NCBI GenBank assembly: GCA_016178705.1
Contig: JACOST010000028.1
Span: 440,951 to 504,950 of the forward strand
Reading direction: 5' to 3'
DNA length: 64,000 bases
Origin: Deltaproteobacteria bacterium
GTDB taxonomy: Bacteria; Desulfobacterota; Binatia; HRBIN30; JACQVA1
Below, in pieces: positions 46,709-54,259 of the stretch. Each line of letters starts with the position of its first letter. Position 1 is the stretch's first letter. Made by a program: the position numbers and the translations under genes. The notes beneath the pieces are model-generated. The model searched no databases. It saw only the letters and a program-made list of their open reading frames with translations, and was not told the origin of the DNA.

Positions 46709-47632
46709 CTAAACCGGCGCTTCGCCGGCGATGGTGGTGCGGTACATCTCGCGTCGGTAGCCGTTGTGGTCGTTGAACGCCTGATGCAGACAGAGGCGGT
46801 TGTCCCACATCGTCAACGTCTTGGGCGCCCAGCGCAGGCGACAGGTGAGGGCGGGTTGCGTGATGTGCTCGCCGAGAAAGCGCAGGAGCGGTTCCGCCTC
46901 CGCCTCGGTCATGCCGTCAATGCCCACCGCATAGGTCTGATCGCAGTAGAGCGCTTTCTCCCCCGTCACCGGGTGAGTCCGCGCCAGCGGATGCGCGCTA
47001 CCTTCCACCTTTCTCTTGATCTCTTCGTCGAGCTGCCTCGCGTGCCGCGATGCCGCCAGCCGGCCCAGCGGGCTGTCGTCGGGTTCCATCACCGATTGCG
47101 CCGCCGCCAGCACGTCACGCATCGACATGCGGACTTTGAGCGGGGCGATCATTGCCTTCATGGTGTCGCTCAAGAGCGCGTATGCCAACGCCGAGTTGGC
47201 CCACATCGTGTCACCGCCGAAGGGCGGAATATCGACCCCGTACAACATACTGATCGCCGGCGGCCGGGCGAGAAACGGCGAGTCCGTATGCCAGCCCGAG
47301 CCGAAGATCATGGCCACGCGGGCGTCGGCTTCCTTGATCACGGGTTGGACGTTGACGTGGCCTTCCACGCCCTTGGTGTAAGCATCCTCGGCGAAGTCGC
47401 CGAACCTCAGGCTGAACGCTTCCTGATCCGCGTGAGTGATGTCCTGGTCGCGAAAGTAGATCATCTTGTGCCGGAACAAGGCGTGCCGGATCTCCGCGAA
47501 CTGCGCATCCGTTAGATTGCTGATCCGCACCCCTTGAATTTCCGCGCCCATCGCCGCAGCCAGCGGCACGGCCCGAATGTGAGCGTAGTCCTTGGCCAGA
47601 TTGTCAAACAGGCCCGCAGAATGAAGTTTCAC
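46709..47632 (-). CDS. TauD/TfdA-family Fe(II)/2-oxoglutarate dioxygenase
   Basis: The 307-aa protein shows the family signature: SGWHTDSPF (iron-binding His and Asp), TMWANSALAYALL, and near the C-terminus TMWDNRLCLHQAFNDHNGYR with the distal His and the 2-oxoglutarate-binding Arg. Members hydroxylate taurine, phenoxyacetates and other small molecules; the substrate here is not predictable. Length is normal for the family. It is an intact gene standing among restriction-gene relics, with no operon partner. Confidence 0.88.
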   Translation of the reverse strand: MKLHSAGLFDNLAKDYAHIRAVPLAAAMGAEIQGVRISNLTDAQFAEIRHALFRHKMIYFRDQDITHADQEAFSLRFGDFAEDAYTKGVEGHVNVQPVIKEADARVAMIFGSGWHTDSPFLARPPAISMLYGVDIPPFGGDTMWANSALAYALLSDTMKAMIAPLKVRMSMRDVLAAAQSVMEPDDSPLGRLAASRHARQLDEEIKRKVEGSAHPLARTHPVTGEKALYCDQTYAVGIDGMTEAEAEPLLRFLGEHITQPALTCRLRWAPKTLTMWDNRLCLHQAFNDHNGYRREMYRTTIAGEAPV

Positions 47633-47686
47633 GACAGTTCCGCCCGAGTGTGATGAGGCACGTACTGTTGGTAACCGCAGTTGAGC

Positions 47687-47905
47687 TCAACCTTCGACCT
47701 CGGCGCGTAGCTCTTCTGGAGAGTAGTCGAGGACGGGGACTCCCACCTCTCCGAGGAGTTCCACGAACGCCACCTGCGAGTGCCCGGCTGACTTCGCAGC
47801 CTGCCCCAACGACAGCCGGCCCGTCTCGAAGAGTTTGGCCATCAGCAACAGGCGCGCTTCCTCGACTGGACGCTCCGCTGGTAACTGGATTCGCAATTCG
47901 CTCAT
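47687..47905 (-). CDS. UPF0175 family protein (antitoxin-like)
   Basis: The 72-aa protein (MSELRIQLPAERPVEEARLL, then AKLFETGRLSLGQAAKSAGH and a C-terminal VPVLDYSPEELRAEVE) matches UPF0175. This family has a short helix-turn-helix and usually pairs with a PIN-like toxin of DUF3368 type. No such toxin gene follows here: the next gene downstream is the dioxygenase. It is therefore an orphan antitoxin or a free-standing regulator. Confidence 0.8.
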   Translation of the reverse strand: MSELRIQLPAERPVEEARLLLMAKLFETGRLSLGQAAKSAGHSQVAFVELLGEVGVPVLDYSPEELRAEVEG

Positions 47906-48001
47906 GCTGCCCTCCCTTGCTTTCGGCTAGCTTACCTTATCACTCGCTGTCCACCATGTGCCACTCGCTCTTCACGCGCGTTTCACACCGGCAGGAACAC
48001 C

Positions 48002-48328
48002 TCACGCCGCCCACGACTCCGACAACACCTCCGCCTGTTCCAGCACGATTTCCGTTGCCTTCACCTGCTTGTCGGGTGGGTAGCGGTGTTTGCGGAGAAT
48101 GCGCTTCACCAGCACCCGCAGTTGCGCGCGGACGTTTTCGCTTACGGTCCAGTCGATGGTGACGTTGGCGCGAACGGTCGCGACGAGTTCGCGTGCGATG
48201 TCGCGCAGCGTCTCGTCGACAGTACATCGTGTGCAAGCTCGGCGCGACGAAGCCGGTGAGCCACATGTCTCGCCGATCACGATCTGGAACGGGACCACAC
48301 TATCCTTGAAGCGGTTCGCCAGCTTGCC
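48002..48328 (-). pseudogene. relic: frameshifted, internally deleted hsdR fragment A
   Basis: Starting directly after the radC stop, the minus strand reads [18 protein letters not shown], then in another frame [18 protein letters not shown] deletion leads to [40 protein letters not shown] and a C-terminus ending [12 protein letters not shown]. All three pieces are recognisable parts of HsdR (helicase motif and DUF3387-type C-terminus). It has at least one frameshift and one large deletion. It is not related in sequence to the C-terminus of the intact hsdR. Confidence 0.75.
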
Positions 48329-48329
48329 T

Positions 48330-48992
48330 CTACAGCTTCCCCTCTTCCAAAAAGCTAAAGTATCCGCTCCTGTTGAAGATGATGTGGTCCAGCAGCTCGA
48401 TGGCCACGATTTCACCCGCCGCTTTGAGCTGGGCGGTGATGTTGACGTCGCTTTGCGACGGCGCAAGACCACCACTGGGGTGATTGTGGGCGACGATGAC
48501 AGCCGAAGCCCGGTCGGAGAGTGCATCCGCGAAGACTTCTCGCGGATGCACCGGGCTCCGGTCTATCAAACCGATGGACACGACCCGGATGTTCAGGATC
48601 TCATTTGCGCCGTTGATGCTGGCGCACAAGAAATGCTCCTGCTTCCGGTCGGCATAGTGCCGGATGTGAGGCAGCAGATCCGCCGGAGTTACGATCTTCG
48701 CGCCCTCCGGCTTGATGCGGCGGCGGGCGAACTCGATCGCCGCGAGAATCAGGGTGGCCTTCGCGTCGCCCACGCCTTCGAACTGCGTCAGGTCTTCGGC
48801 CTTCACTTCCAGCCCCTTCTCGTCAATGAGCCGCGCCAGCTTCCCGGCGAGGGTCATGACATCCATCCCTGGCGTGCCTTTCCCAAGCAGAACCGCCAGC
48901 AGTTCCCGATCGCTCAAGGCAGCCGCGCCTTTCCGGAGCAGCTTCTCGCGCGGCCGGTCGGCTTCGGGCATTTGGTGAATGGTCTTGCTCAT
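48330..48992 (-). CDS. radC: RadC-family JAB/MPN protein
   Basis: The 220-aa protein has the N-terminal helix-hairpin-helix region ([20 protein letters not shown]) and the C-terminal JAMM metal motif [20 protein letters not shown]. Length is normal for RadC. The biochemical role is unsettled: the family was linked to DNA repair, and many members sit on mobile elements or defence islands. Here it lies five bases after hsdR on the same strand and so is probably the last gene of the restriction operon. Its stop codon abuts the hsdR relic, marking a recombination junction. Confidence 0.88.
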   Translation of the reverse strand: MSKTIHQMPEADRPREKLLRKGAAALSDRELLAVLLGKGTPGMDVMTLAGKLARLIDEKGLEVKAEDLTQFEGVGDAKATLILAAIEFARRRIKPEGAKIVTPADLLPHIRHYADRKQEHFLCASINGANEILNIRVVSIGLIDRSPVHPREVFADALSDRASAVIVAHNHPSGGLAPSQSDVNITAQLKAAGEIVAIELLDHIIFNRSGYFSFLEEGKL

Positions 48993-48996
48993 AGCC

Positions 48997-51816
48997 TCAT
49001 GCCGCGAATGACAGATGGTGCTGGATCACGGTGACCGCCATGATGTCGAAGATACCCCCGGAGCGAATGTAGTCCTCGTTGGACAGCTCCTCGTAACGGT
49101 CGCGCTCTTCGTAGGCGGTCTGAATCTCGCCGTTCACCTGCCCGCGATACGCGCCTTCGAGATAGATGCGGTCGTCCCGGTGGGCGGTGACCGTGTTGCG
49201 AATGGCCGCGTCGGCGGCTTTCTCCTCAGTGACCTGCCTTATGTAGAGGGCTTCCTCGTCGCTGATGTCGAACTTGGCGCGAATCTCCGCGATCATGTCC
49301 TGAACGGAAACCTTCTTGGGCGGCGGGCCAGCGCCCTTGCTGCCTTTGCCTGGCCTCAGTTTCACCGGTCCGGCGCTGGTGGTGACGCCTTGATACTCGA
49401 CGGCGGCCTTGATGACTTCCGTTTTCCGGATCTGTTTCATCAGGTCGGATACGCTGCCGTGCTTGATGAGTTGCGGACCGACGTATTCGGCGAACTTGGC
49501 GAACTCTTTCAACTCTGCCGCGTAGGTGAAGAAGCAGGTCAGGAAATGGAAAGCCTTGACGTAGCGGGCGAGCAAATAGACGAACGTCTTGCGCTCCTCA
49601 GTGTCCGCAATCTTTGCGTGAAACCGTGTGCGCAGCGCGTTGATGAAGAACTGCACCTGCGCGTCAGTGCCGGTGGCGGCCAGTTTCGCGAAATCGGCGG
49701 CGTCCTTCTGTGTGAACACGCTTGCCGCCAGAATTTCGGCGTAGAGCTTAGGGCAAAGCTCTTGATCCGGCTCTTCCGGCGCGAACGGCGTGCCTTTGCG
49801 GTATTTCTGGAACGCCTTGAGGATGGCGGCGGCGTTGTTGGTGAAGTCCACGACCACCACGTCTTCCTTGCCCTCGTGGCAGCGGTTCAGGCGCGACACC
49901 GTCTGCACGGCGTTGCGGTCCACGACGGGCTTGTCGAGGAACATGCCGGCGAGCAACGGCTGGTCGAAGCCGGTCTGGAATTTGTTGGCCACGATCATGA
50001 GCCGGTAGTCCTCGCCCTCGAACCGTTCCTCGATCAACTCGCCGTCTTTGAGTTCGTTGACGGCGTGCTCGTGAATTTCCGCGTTGGTTTCGGGATGCGT
50101 GAAATCGGAGAAAGCGTAGAGCACTTTGTAGTGCGCGCCGCGCTCTTTGAGCTTTTCCTTGATGATGTCGCAATAACGCAACCCGGCTACGCGGGAACTG
50201 GTGACGATCATCGCCTTGGCCCGGCCTTCGATCAGCGGCATCACTTGCTCCTCGAAGATGCGGAGCATCACCTCGGCCTTGTATTGGATGAGCCCGTCGT
50301 CCTGAAACGCGACGTTCATCAGCGCCTTGGACACGACGCCCTTGGGATAGACGTTCTCCTCCTCGTCCGGCGGGGGAACAAAATGGCAATGCAGGTTGTA
50401 GAGCGTCTTGTAGGAAATGATGCTGGCCGCCACGTCCACGATGTAGCCCTCGGCGATGGCCTCGGCCTCGGTGTAGTTGTCGAACGGCGCGCCGAACAGG
50501 CTGACGGTGGCCGGCGCAGGGGTGGCGGTGAACGCGACGAACAACTGATTGCCATCGTGCTCGCGGATGACCTTGGCAATCTGTTCCTCCGGGTCTAGCT
50601 CTGGCGCGTCGGCGTCCGGTTCGTCCGCTTTGCGGAACGGCAGGCGGATGGCCGCGCCCATCTGGCCTTCCTGGGAGCGGTGCGCCTCATCAATCAGGAA
50701 GGCGACGCGCAGAGTCTTCAACGCCGAGTTGTCTTGGAGTTCTTCCAACACCCAGGCGAACTTCTGCTGCGTGGTGACGATGATCGGCTTGCGGTCTTTG
50801 AGGAAGCGCGGCAGGTCGTCGGCTTTTTTGGCGATGCCCACCACGTCTTTCAGGTGGGTGAAATTCGCGATGTCCTCCCGGACGTTCGTGTCGAGCGATT
50901 TGCGATCGGTGAGGATGAACGTGATGTCCACCAGCTTTTCATTCGTGCCGGGCTTGAACAGACTGTGCAGTCTGTCCGCCAGCCAGCAGATCGAGAGGGT
51001 CTTGCCGCTGCCGGCGGAGTGGTCGGCGAGATACTTTTTCCCGATGTCGCCTTTGGCGTCAAAGTGCGCCGAGATGTCGGTGGAGATTTTGCGCACCAAG
51101 CGGCTTTGGTGGTAGCGCGGGAACAAGGTGAGCGCGGGGCGTTCCGACTTGTCGTCCTCCGCCTGGCGCTGGGGCACGCGCACGAGGAAGAACGAGAGCG
51201 CCTCCATCAACTGCTCCTTGGACAAGACTTCACGGTAAAGAAACTCGACCGGATATTCGTCTGGATTCGTGGGGGTATTGGTGAGGCCCGTGTTGTGCCA
51301 GCGGAAATTCTCCTCCCGGCGCGGGTCGGTGGCGGCCATCACGTCGCTCGTGTCGGCGGCGAGGTAAAGGAACGGGTGCTGGAAAATCCTGCGCGAGTGC
51401 TCGCGCGCGGCGAACTGCGCCACGGCATCATGCACGTTCTGGTTTTTCTCGTGCTTCAATTCCAGGGCCACGATGGGCAGGCCGTTGAGGAAGAAAACGA
51501 AATCAATTTCCTGACTCGTTTCGCCGAAATAAAAGTGTGGGCGGAAGGTGATGCGGTTCTGGGCGTATTTTTCTGCGGCGGCGCTGGCCGCGGAGCGTGG
51601 CTTGGGATAGAAAAGCCGGAACTCCATCCCGCGCACCTTCTTGAGCGTGTCGGCTTGCGTGGCTTTGAGGAAGGCCCAGAGGTGATCTTCGGCGATAAAA
51701 TGCTCGGTGTCCGTGATGTCGGTCTGTTCCAGCACGCCATACTTGTGCTCGCGGACGAGGAAATCCGCGATGTGCTGCTGAAAGGTCAGCTCGGGGGATT
51801 TCTTTCGCTTGGGCAC
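48997..51816 (-). CDS. hsdR: type I restriction enzyme R subunit
   Basis: The 939-aa protein has the N-terminal nuclease core (EIDFVFFLNGLPIVALELKH, with the catalytic Asp and ExK), Walker A as HSAGSGKTLSI, the DEAD-like box LIDEAHRSQEG, and motif III VAFTATPAP. FQTGFDQPLL and QTVSRLNRCHEGKEDV form the second helicase domain. The C-terminal helical part should bind the methylase complex. Length is normal for HsdR. It translocates DNA and cuts unmodified sites. It begins two bases after the DUF1016 stop. All key motifs are present and no break is seen. Confidence 0.92.
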   Translation of the reverse strand: MPKRKKSPELTFQQHIADFLVREHKYGVLEQTDITDTEHFIAEDHLWAFLKATQADTLKKVRGMEFRLFYPKPRSAASAAAEKYAQNRITFRPHFYFGETSQEIDFVFFLNGLPIVALELKHEKNQNVHDAVAQFAAREHSRRIFQHPFLYLAADTSDVMAATDPRREENFRWHNTGLTNTPTNPDEYPVEFLYREVLSKEQLMEALSFFLVRVPQRQAEDDKSERPALTLFPRYHQSRLVRKISTDISAHFDAKGDIGKKYLADHSAGSGKTLSICWLADRLHSLFKPGTNEKLVDITFILTDRKSLDTNVREDIANFTHLKDVVGIAKKADDLPRFLKDRKPIIVTTQQKFAWVLEELQDNSALKTLRVAFLIDEAHRSQEGQMGAAIRLPFRKADEPDADAPELDPEEQIAKVIREHDGNQLFVAFTATPAPATVSLFGAPFDNYTEAEAIAEGYIVDVAASIISYKTLYNLHCHFVPPPDEEENVYPKGVVSKALMNVAFQDDGLIQYKAEVMLRIFEEQVMPLIEGRAKAMIVTSSRVAGLRYCDIIKEKLKERGAHYKVLYAFSDFTHPETNAEIHEHAVNELKDGELIEERFEGEDYRLMIVANKFQTGFDQPLLAGMFLDKPVVDRNAVQTVSRLNRCHEGKEDVVVVDFTNNAAAILKAFQKYRKGTPFAPEEPDQELCPKLYAEILAASVFTQKDAADFAKLAATGTDAQVQFFINALRTRFHAKIADTEERKTFVYLLARYVKAFHFLTCFFTYAAELKEFAKFAEYVGPQLIKHGSVSDLMKQIRKTEVIKAAVEYQGVTTSAGPVKLRPGKGSKGAGPPPKKVSVQDMIAEIRAKFDISDEEALYIRQVTEEKAADAAIRNTVTAHRDDRIYLEGAYRGQVNGEIQTAYEERDRYEELSNEDYIRSGGIFDIMAVTVIQHHLSFAA

Positions 51817-51818
51817 AG

Positions 51819-52889
51819 TCAGTCCTTTGCCGCCTCCAGACGTGTCCGGGCCAGGCGCACCGCCTCGTGGAGTTTGCGTTCCAGTTCCTTCTTCGGCAGC
51901 GCATCCGTCCAGTAGCTGGCCACGTGGATGCCGCTCTTCTGGAGTTCAAGCAGGGCGATGTGTTCCTCGCTTTTGCCCGCGCACAGGATCATGCCCAACG
52001 GCTCGGCATCGCCCGGTTCGCACGCGTAACGCTTGAGCCAGCCCAAGTAGAGTTCCATCTGGCCTTTGTCCGCTGCCTCGAACCGGCCGATCTTCAGGTC
52101 GATCGCGATCAGGCGGCGAAGTTTGCGGTGGTAGAAGAGCAGGTCGAGGTAGTAATCCCGGTCGTCGATCTGCATCCGCTGCTGCCGTGCCACGAAGCAG
52201 AAGCCCACCCCCAGTTCGAGGATGAACGCTTCCATCTCCCGCAGAATCGCCGCTTCCAAATCTTTTTCCGCATAGGTGTCTTTCAACCCGAGGAAATCGA
52301 GGATGTAGGGATCGCGGAAGACCAGATCGGGCGTGACCTTGTCTGCCTCTCGCAATTGATTGAGTTCCATCTCCGCGAGCTTCGCGGGCTTGCGCGACAG
52401 CGCCGTGCGCTCGAAGAGCATCGAGCCGATTTTCTTCTCCAGTGTGCGAGTGTTCCAGCGCTCGATGCGGCACATCTCGGCGTAGAAGTCGCGTTTGAGC
52501 GGATCGGTCATCGGGATGATGGCCTTGAAATGAGTCCAGCCCAATTGTCGCCGCAGTGCGGCGACAATCTTTTCATCGGGGAACGCTTCCGCAAACTGGA
52601 TCATGCGGCGCAGGTTCTTTTCGCCAAATCCACGCCCAAACTCCACTTCCAATTGCGCACTCAGCGCGGACACAATCTGCTCCCCATACTCGGCGCGCTT
52701 TTCCCTGAGGATGTCCTTCCGGATGCGGCGGCCCACGTGCCAGTACAGGGTCGTCAGCGCGGAGTCCACGGCCCGGGCGACCCCCTCGCGAGCTTGCAGA
52801 ATCAGCTCCCGCACATCCGAGATCAGCGCGATTGGCTTTCCAACTGGCAAGACCACGCCCGCTCGCTTTGTCGGTTTCCGAGGTGTCAT
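51819..52889 (-). CDS. DUF1016 (YhcG-type) PD-(D/E)xK nuclease-like protein
   Basis: The 356-aa protein has the N-terminal DUF1016 helical region (LYWHVGRRIRKDILREKRAE, YGEQIVSALSAQL) and a C-terminal nuclease-like domain with YYLDLLFYHRKLRRLIAIDL, where the Asp and the later K match the YhcG/PDDEXK pattern. Such proteins often sit in type I restriction operons, but their role is unsettled. Start ATG 52889 overlaps the hsdS stop as ATGA. The longer in-frame form to 52976 lies inside hsdS and is rejected. Confidence 0.88.
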   Translation of the reverse strand: MTPRKPTKRAGVVLPVGKPIALISDVRELILQAREGVARAVDSALTTLYWHVGRRIRKDILREKRAEYGEQIVSALSAQLEVEFGRGFGEKNLRRMIQFAEAFPDEKIVAALRRQLGWTHFKAIIPMTDPLKRDFYAEMCRIERWNTRTLEKKIGSMLFERTALSRKPAKLAEMELNQLREADKVTPDLVFRDPYILDFLGLKDTYAEKDLEAAILREMEAFILELGVGFCFVARQQRMQIDDRDYYLDLLFYHRKLRRLIAIDLKIGRFEAADKGQMELYLGWLKRYACEPGDAEPLGMILCAGKSEEHIALLELQKSGIHVASYWTDALPKKELERKLHEAVRLARTRLEAAKD

Positions 52890-54259
52890 GCCCTGCGCTC
52901 CGTAGGCTGACTTCTCTCGCTGTGCCCTGCGCGCCGCACGTCGTCGTCCGTCACCTGCCGCTGGCCGGTGACGCACTCGTGTATCAGCGACTTGCGGTAG
53001 GCGGTGAGGGTGGCGATTTGGGATTCGATGCCTGAAACGATGCGCTTCAGTTCACCGAGTTTTTCGTCTAGGTAAACACAGATAGCTTCCTGCTCGGTCA
53101 AGGAGGGTAATGGAATGGGGAACTCGCCAACCTTGGTCGCGTTCGTGCAGGCCAGGTTGGTTGTTTTCTTGCCCGTGGCCTCGAAGTAATCACGCCCATA
53201 CTGAGCGGCAGTGACATAGGCGAGGAACATCGGCTTCAATTTGTGGAGGAAGCACCGCACTGCGAAGATGTGGTTCTGGTGCAGGCATCCCGTGATCTCG
53301 CCTCTCCATAAATGGCCTCGACCGAGTTTATCAAGGTCTCCGCCCTCGGTCATCAACACATCGTCAGGGCGAAGCTCAACACCCGCAGCTACGCTGGCCG
53401 GGAGTTCGATCACGGAAACGTCCGCCAAATCGAGGTGGCCGTCCTGCACATTACCGACACGCAGATAAGGACGCTCGATGAGCGAACCTTCATATTGCTT
53501 GCCGAGGGTGAGACCGCCTTGAATTGCAGCGATGCGTTTGAGGCAAACGAGCTTCCAGCCGCGTGGAATCTCTTCCATCCACGCATTGCCAGTAGATTCC
53601 AGCGCGACGCGCGCTGAGGTGCCCCGTGTCACGGCACGTTGAATGATGGACTTGCGGAGTGCGTCGAGGGTTTCGTGTTGGCGGCGTTTGGCGGCCACCG
53701 CCGCGTCAATCGCCGCACAACTCGCATCCAGATACGCCGCGATCCGCTGTTGCTCCGGCAGCGGCGGGAGGAACAGCCGCGTATCTTTCACAAAGCGAGA
53801 GGACACACGCTTTTGGCCCGCCGCGCCGACCATGTTCTCTGCTGCATAAGCGCGGTAAATGGGATTGAAGGTGACGTAATACAGGAATGTCCCGTCAATC
53901 TTCTTACTGGGCCGAAGCACGTGAAACTCGGTGCTTCCAAAGGCGTAGCGCGTTGGCAGTTTCCGCACGAACGCACCTTTCCCGTTCTCCATGCAAGGAG
54001 TGATCTTTGCGAAGAGAACATCGCCCGCCTCAAAGAGGGTCAGTCCCGATGTGACTTCGTCCAACGGCTGCTGATTCGTTACGTCAATCGCGCCATCGTC
54101 GGAAAGCAATTCCATTGGAGCGACCGTGCATGCTTCATCTGACGCGGGAACTGTCGCGGAGTAGCCCGGTGACAATGCGGCCACGTTGCGAAGCCGACTG
54201 CGCTGCCAGTCGCTCGGCATTTTACCGAGCCAGGCGTCGTTGGACTCGACAGCGCTCAT
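52886..54259 (-). CDS. hsdS: type I restriction enzyme specificity subunit
   Basis: The 457-aa protein starts MSAVESNDAWLGKMPSDW. It has two target-recognition domains (about residues 15-190 and 225-400), each followed by a conserved helix: FLPPLPEQQRIAAYLDASCA with the long coiled coil, and PLPSLTEQEAICVYLDEKLG at the C-terminus. This is the full two-half HsdS layout that recognises a bipartite site. Its ATG overlaps the hsdM stop as ATGA (54256-54259), and its own stop overlaps the next ATG. The reading frame open to 54505 is an artefact of overlap with hsdM. Confidence 0.9.
   Translation of the reverse strand: MSAVESNDAWLGKMPSDWQRSRLRNVAALSPGYSATVPASDEACTVAPMELLSDDGAIDVTNQQPLDEVTSGLTLFEAGDVLFAKITPCMENGKGAFVRKLPTRYAFGSTEFHVLRPSKKIDGTFLYYVTFNPIYRAYAAENMVGAAGQKRVSSRFVKDTRLFLPPLPEQQRIAAYLDASCAAIDAAVAAKRRQHETLDALRKSIIQRAVTRGTSARVALESTGNAWMEEIPRGWKLVCLKRIAAIQGGLTLGKQYEGSLIERPYLRVGNVQDGHLDLADVSVIELPASVAAGVELRPDDVLMTEGGDLDKLGRGHLWRGEITGCLHQNHIFAVRCFLHKLKPMFLAYVTAAQYGRDYFEATGKKTTNLACTNATKVGEFPIPLPSLTEQEAICVYLDEKLGELKRIVSGIESQIATLTAYRKSLIHECVTGQRQVTDDDVRRAGHSERSQPTERRA

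Noticed and set aside
49015..50598. Long plus-strand open frame (527 codons) opposite hsdR
   Set aside because: Antisense shadow in GC-rich DNA; the minus-strand reading has all HsdR motifs.
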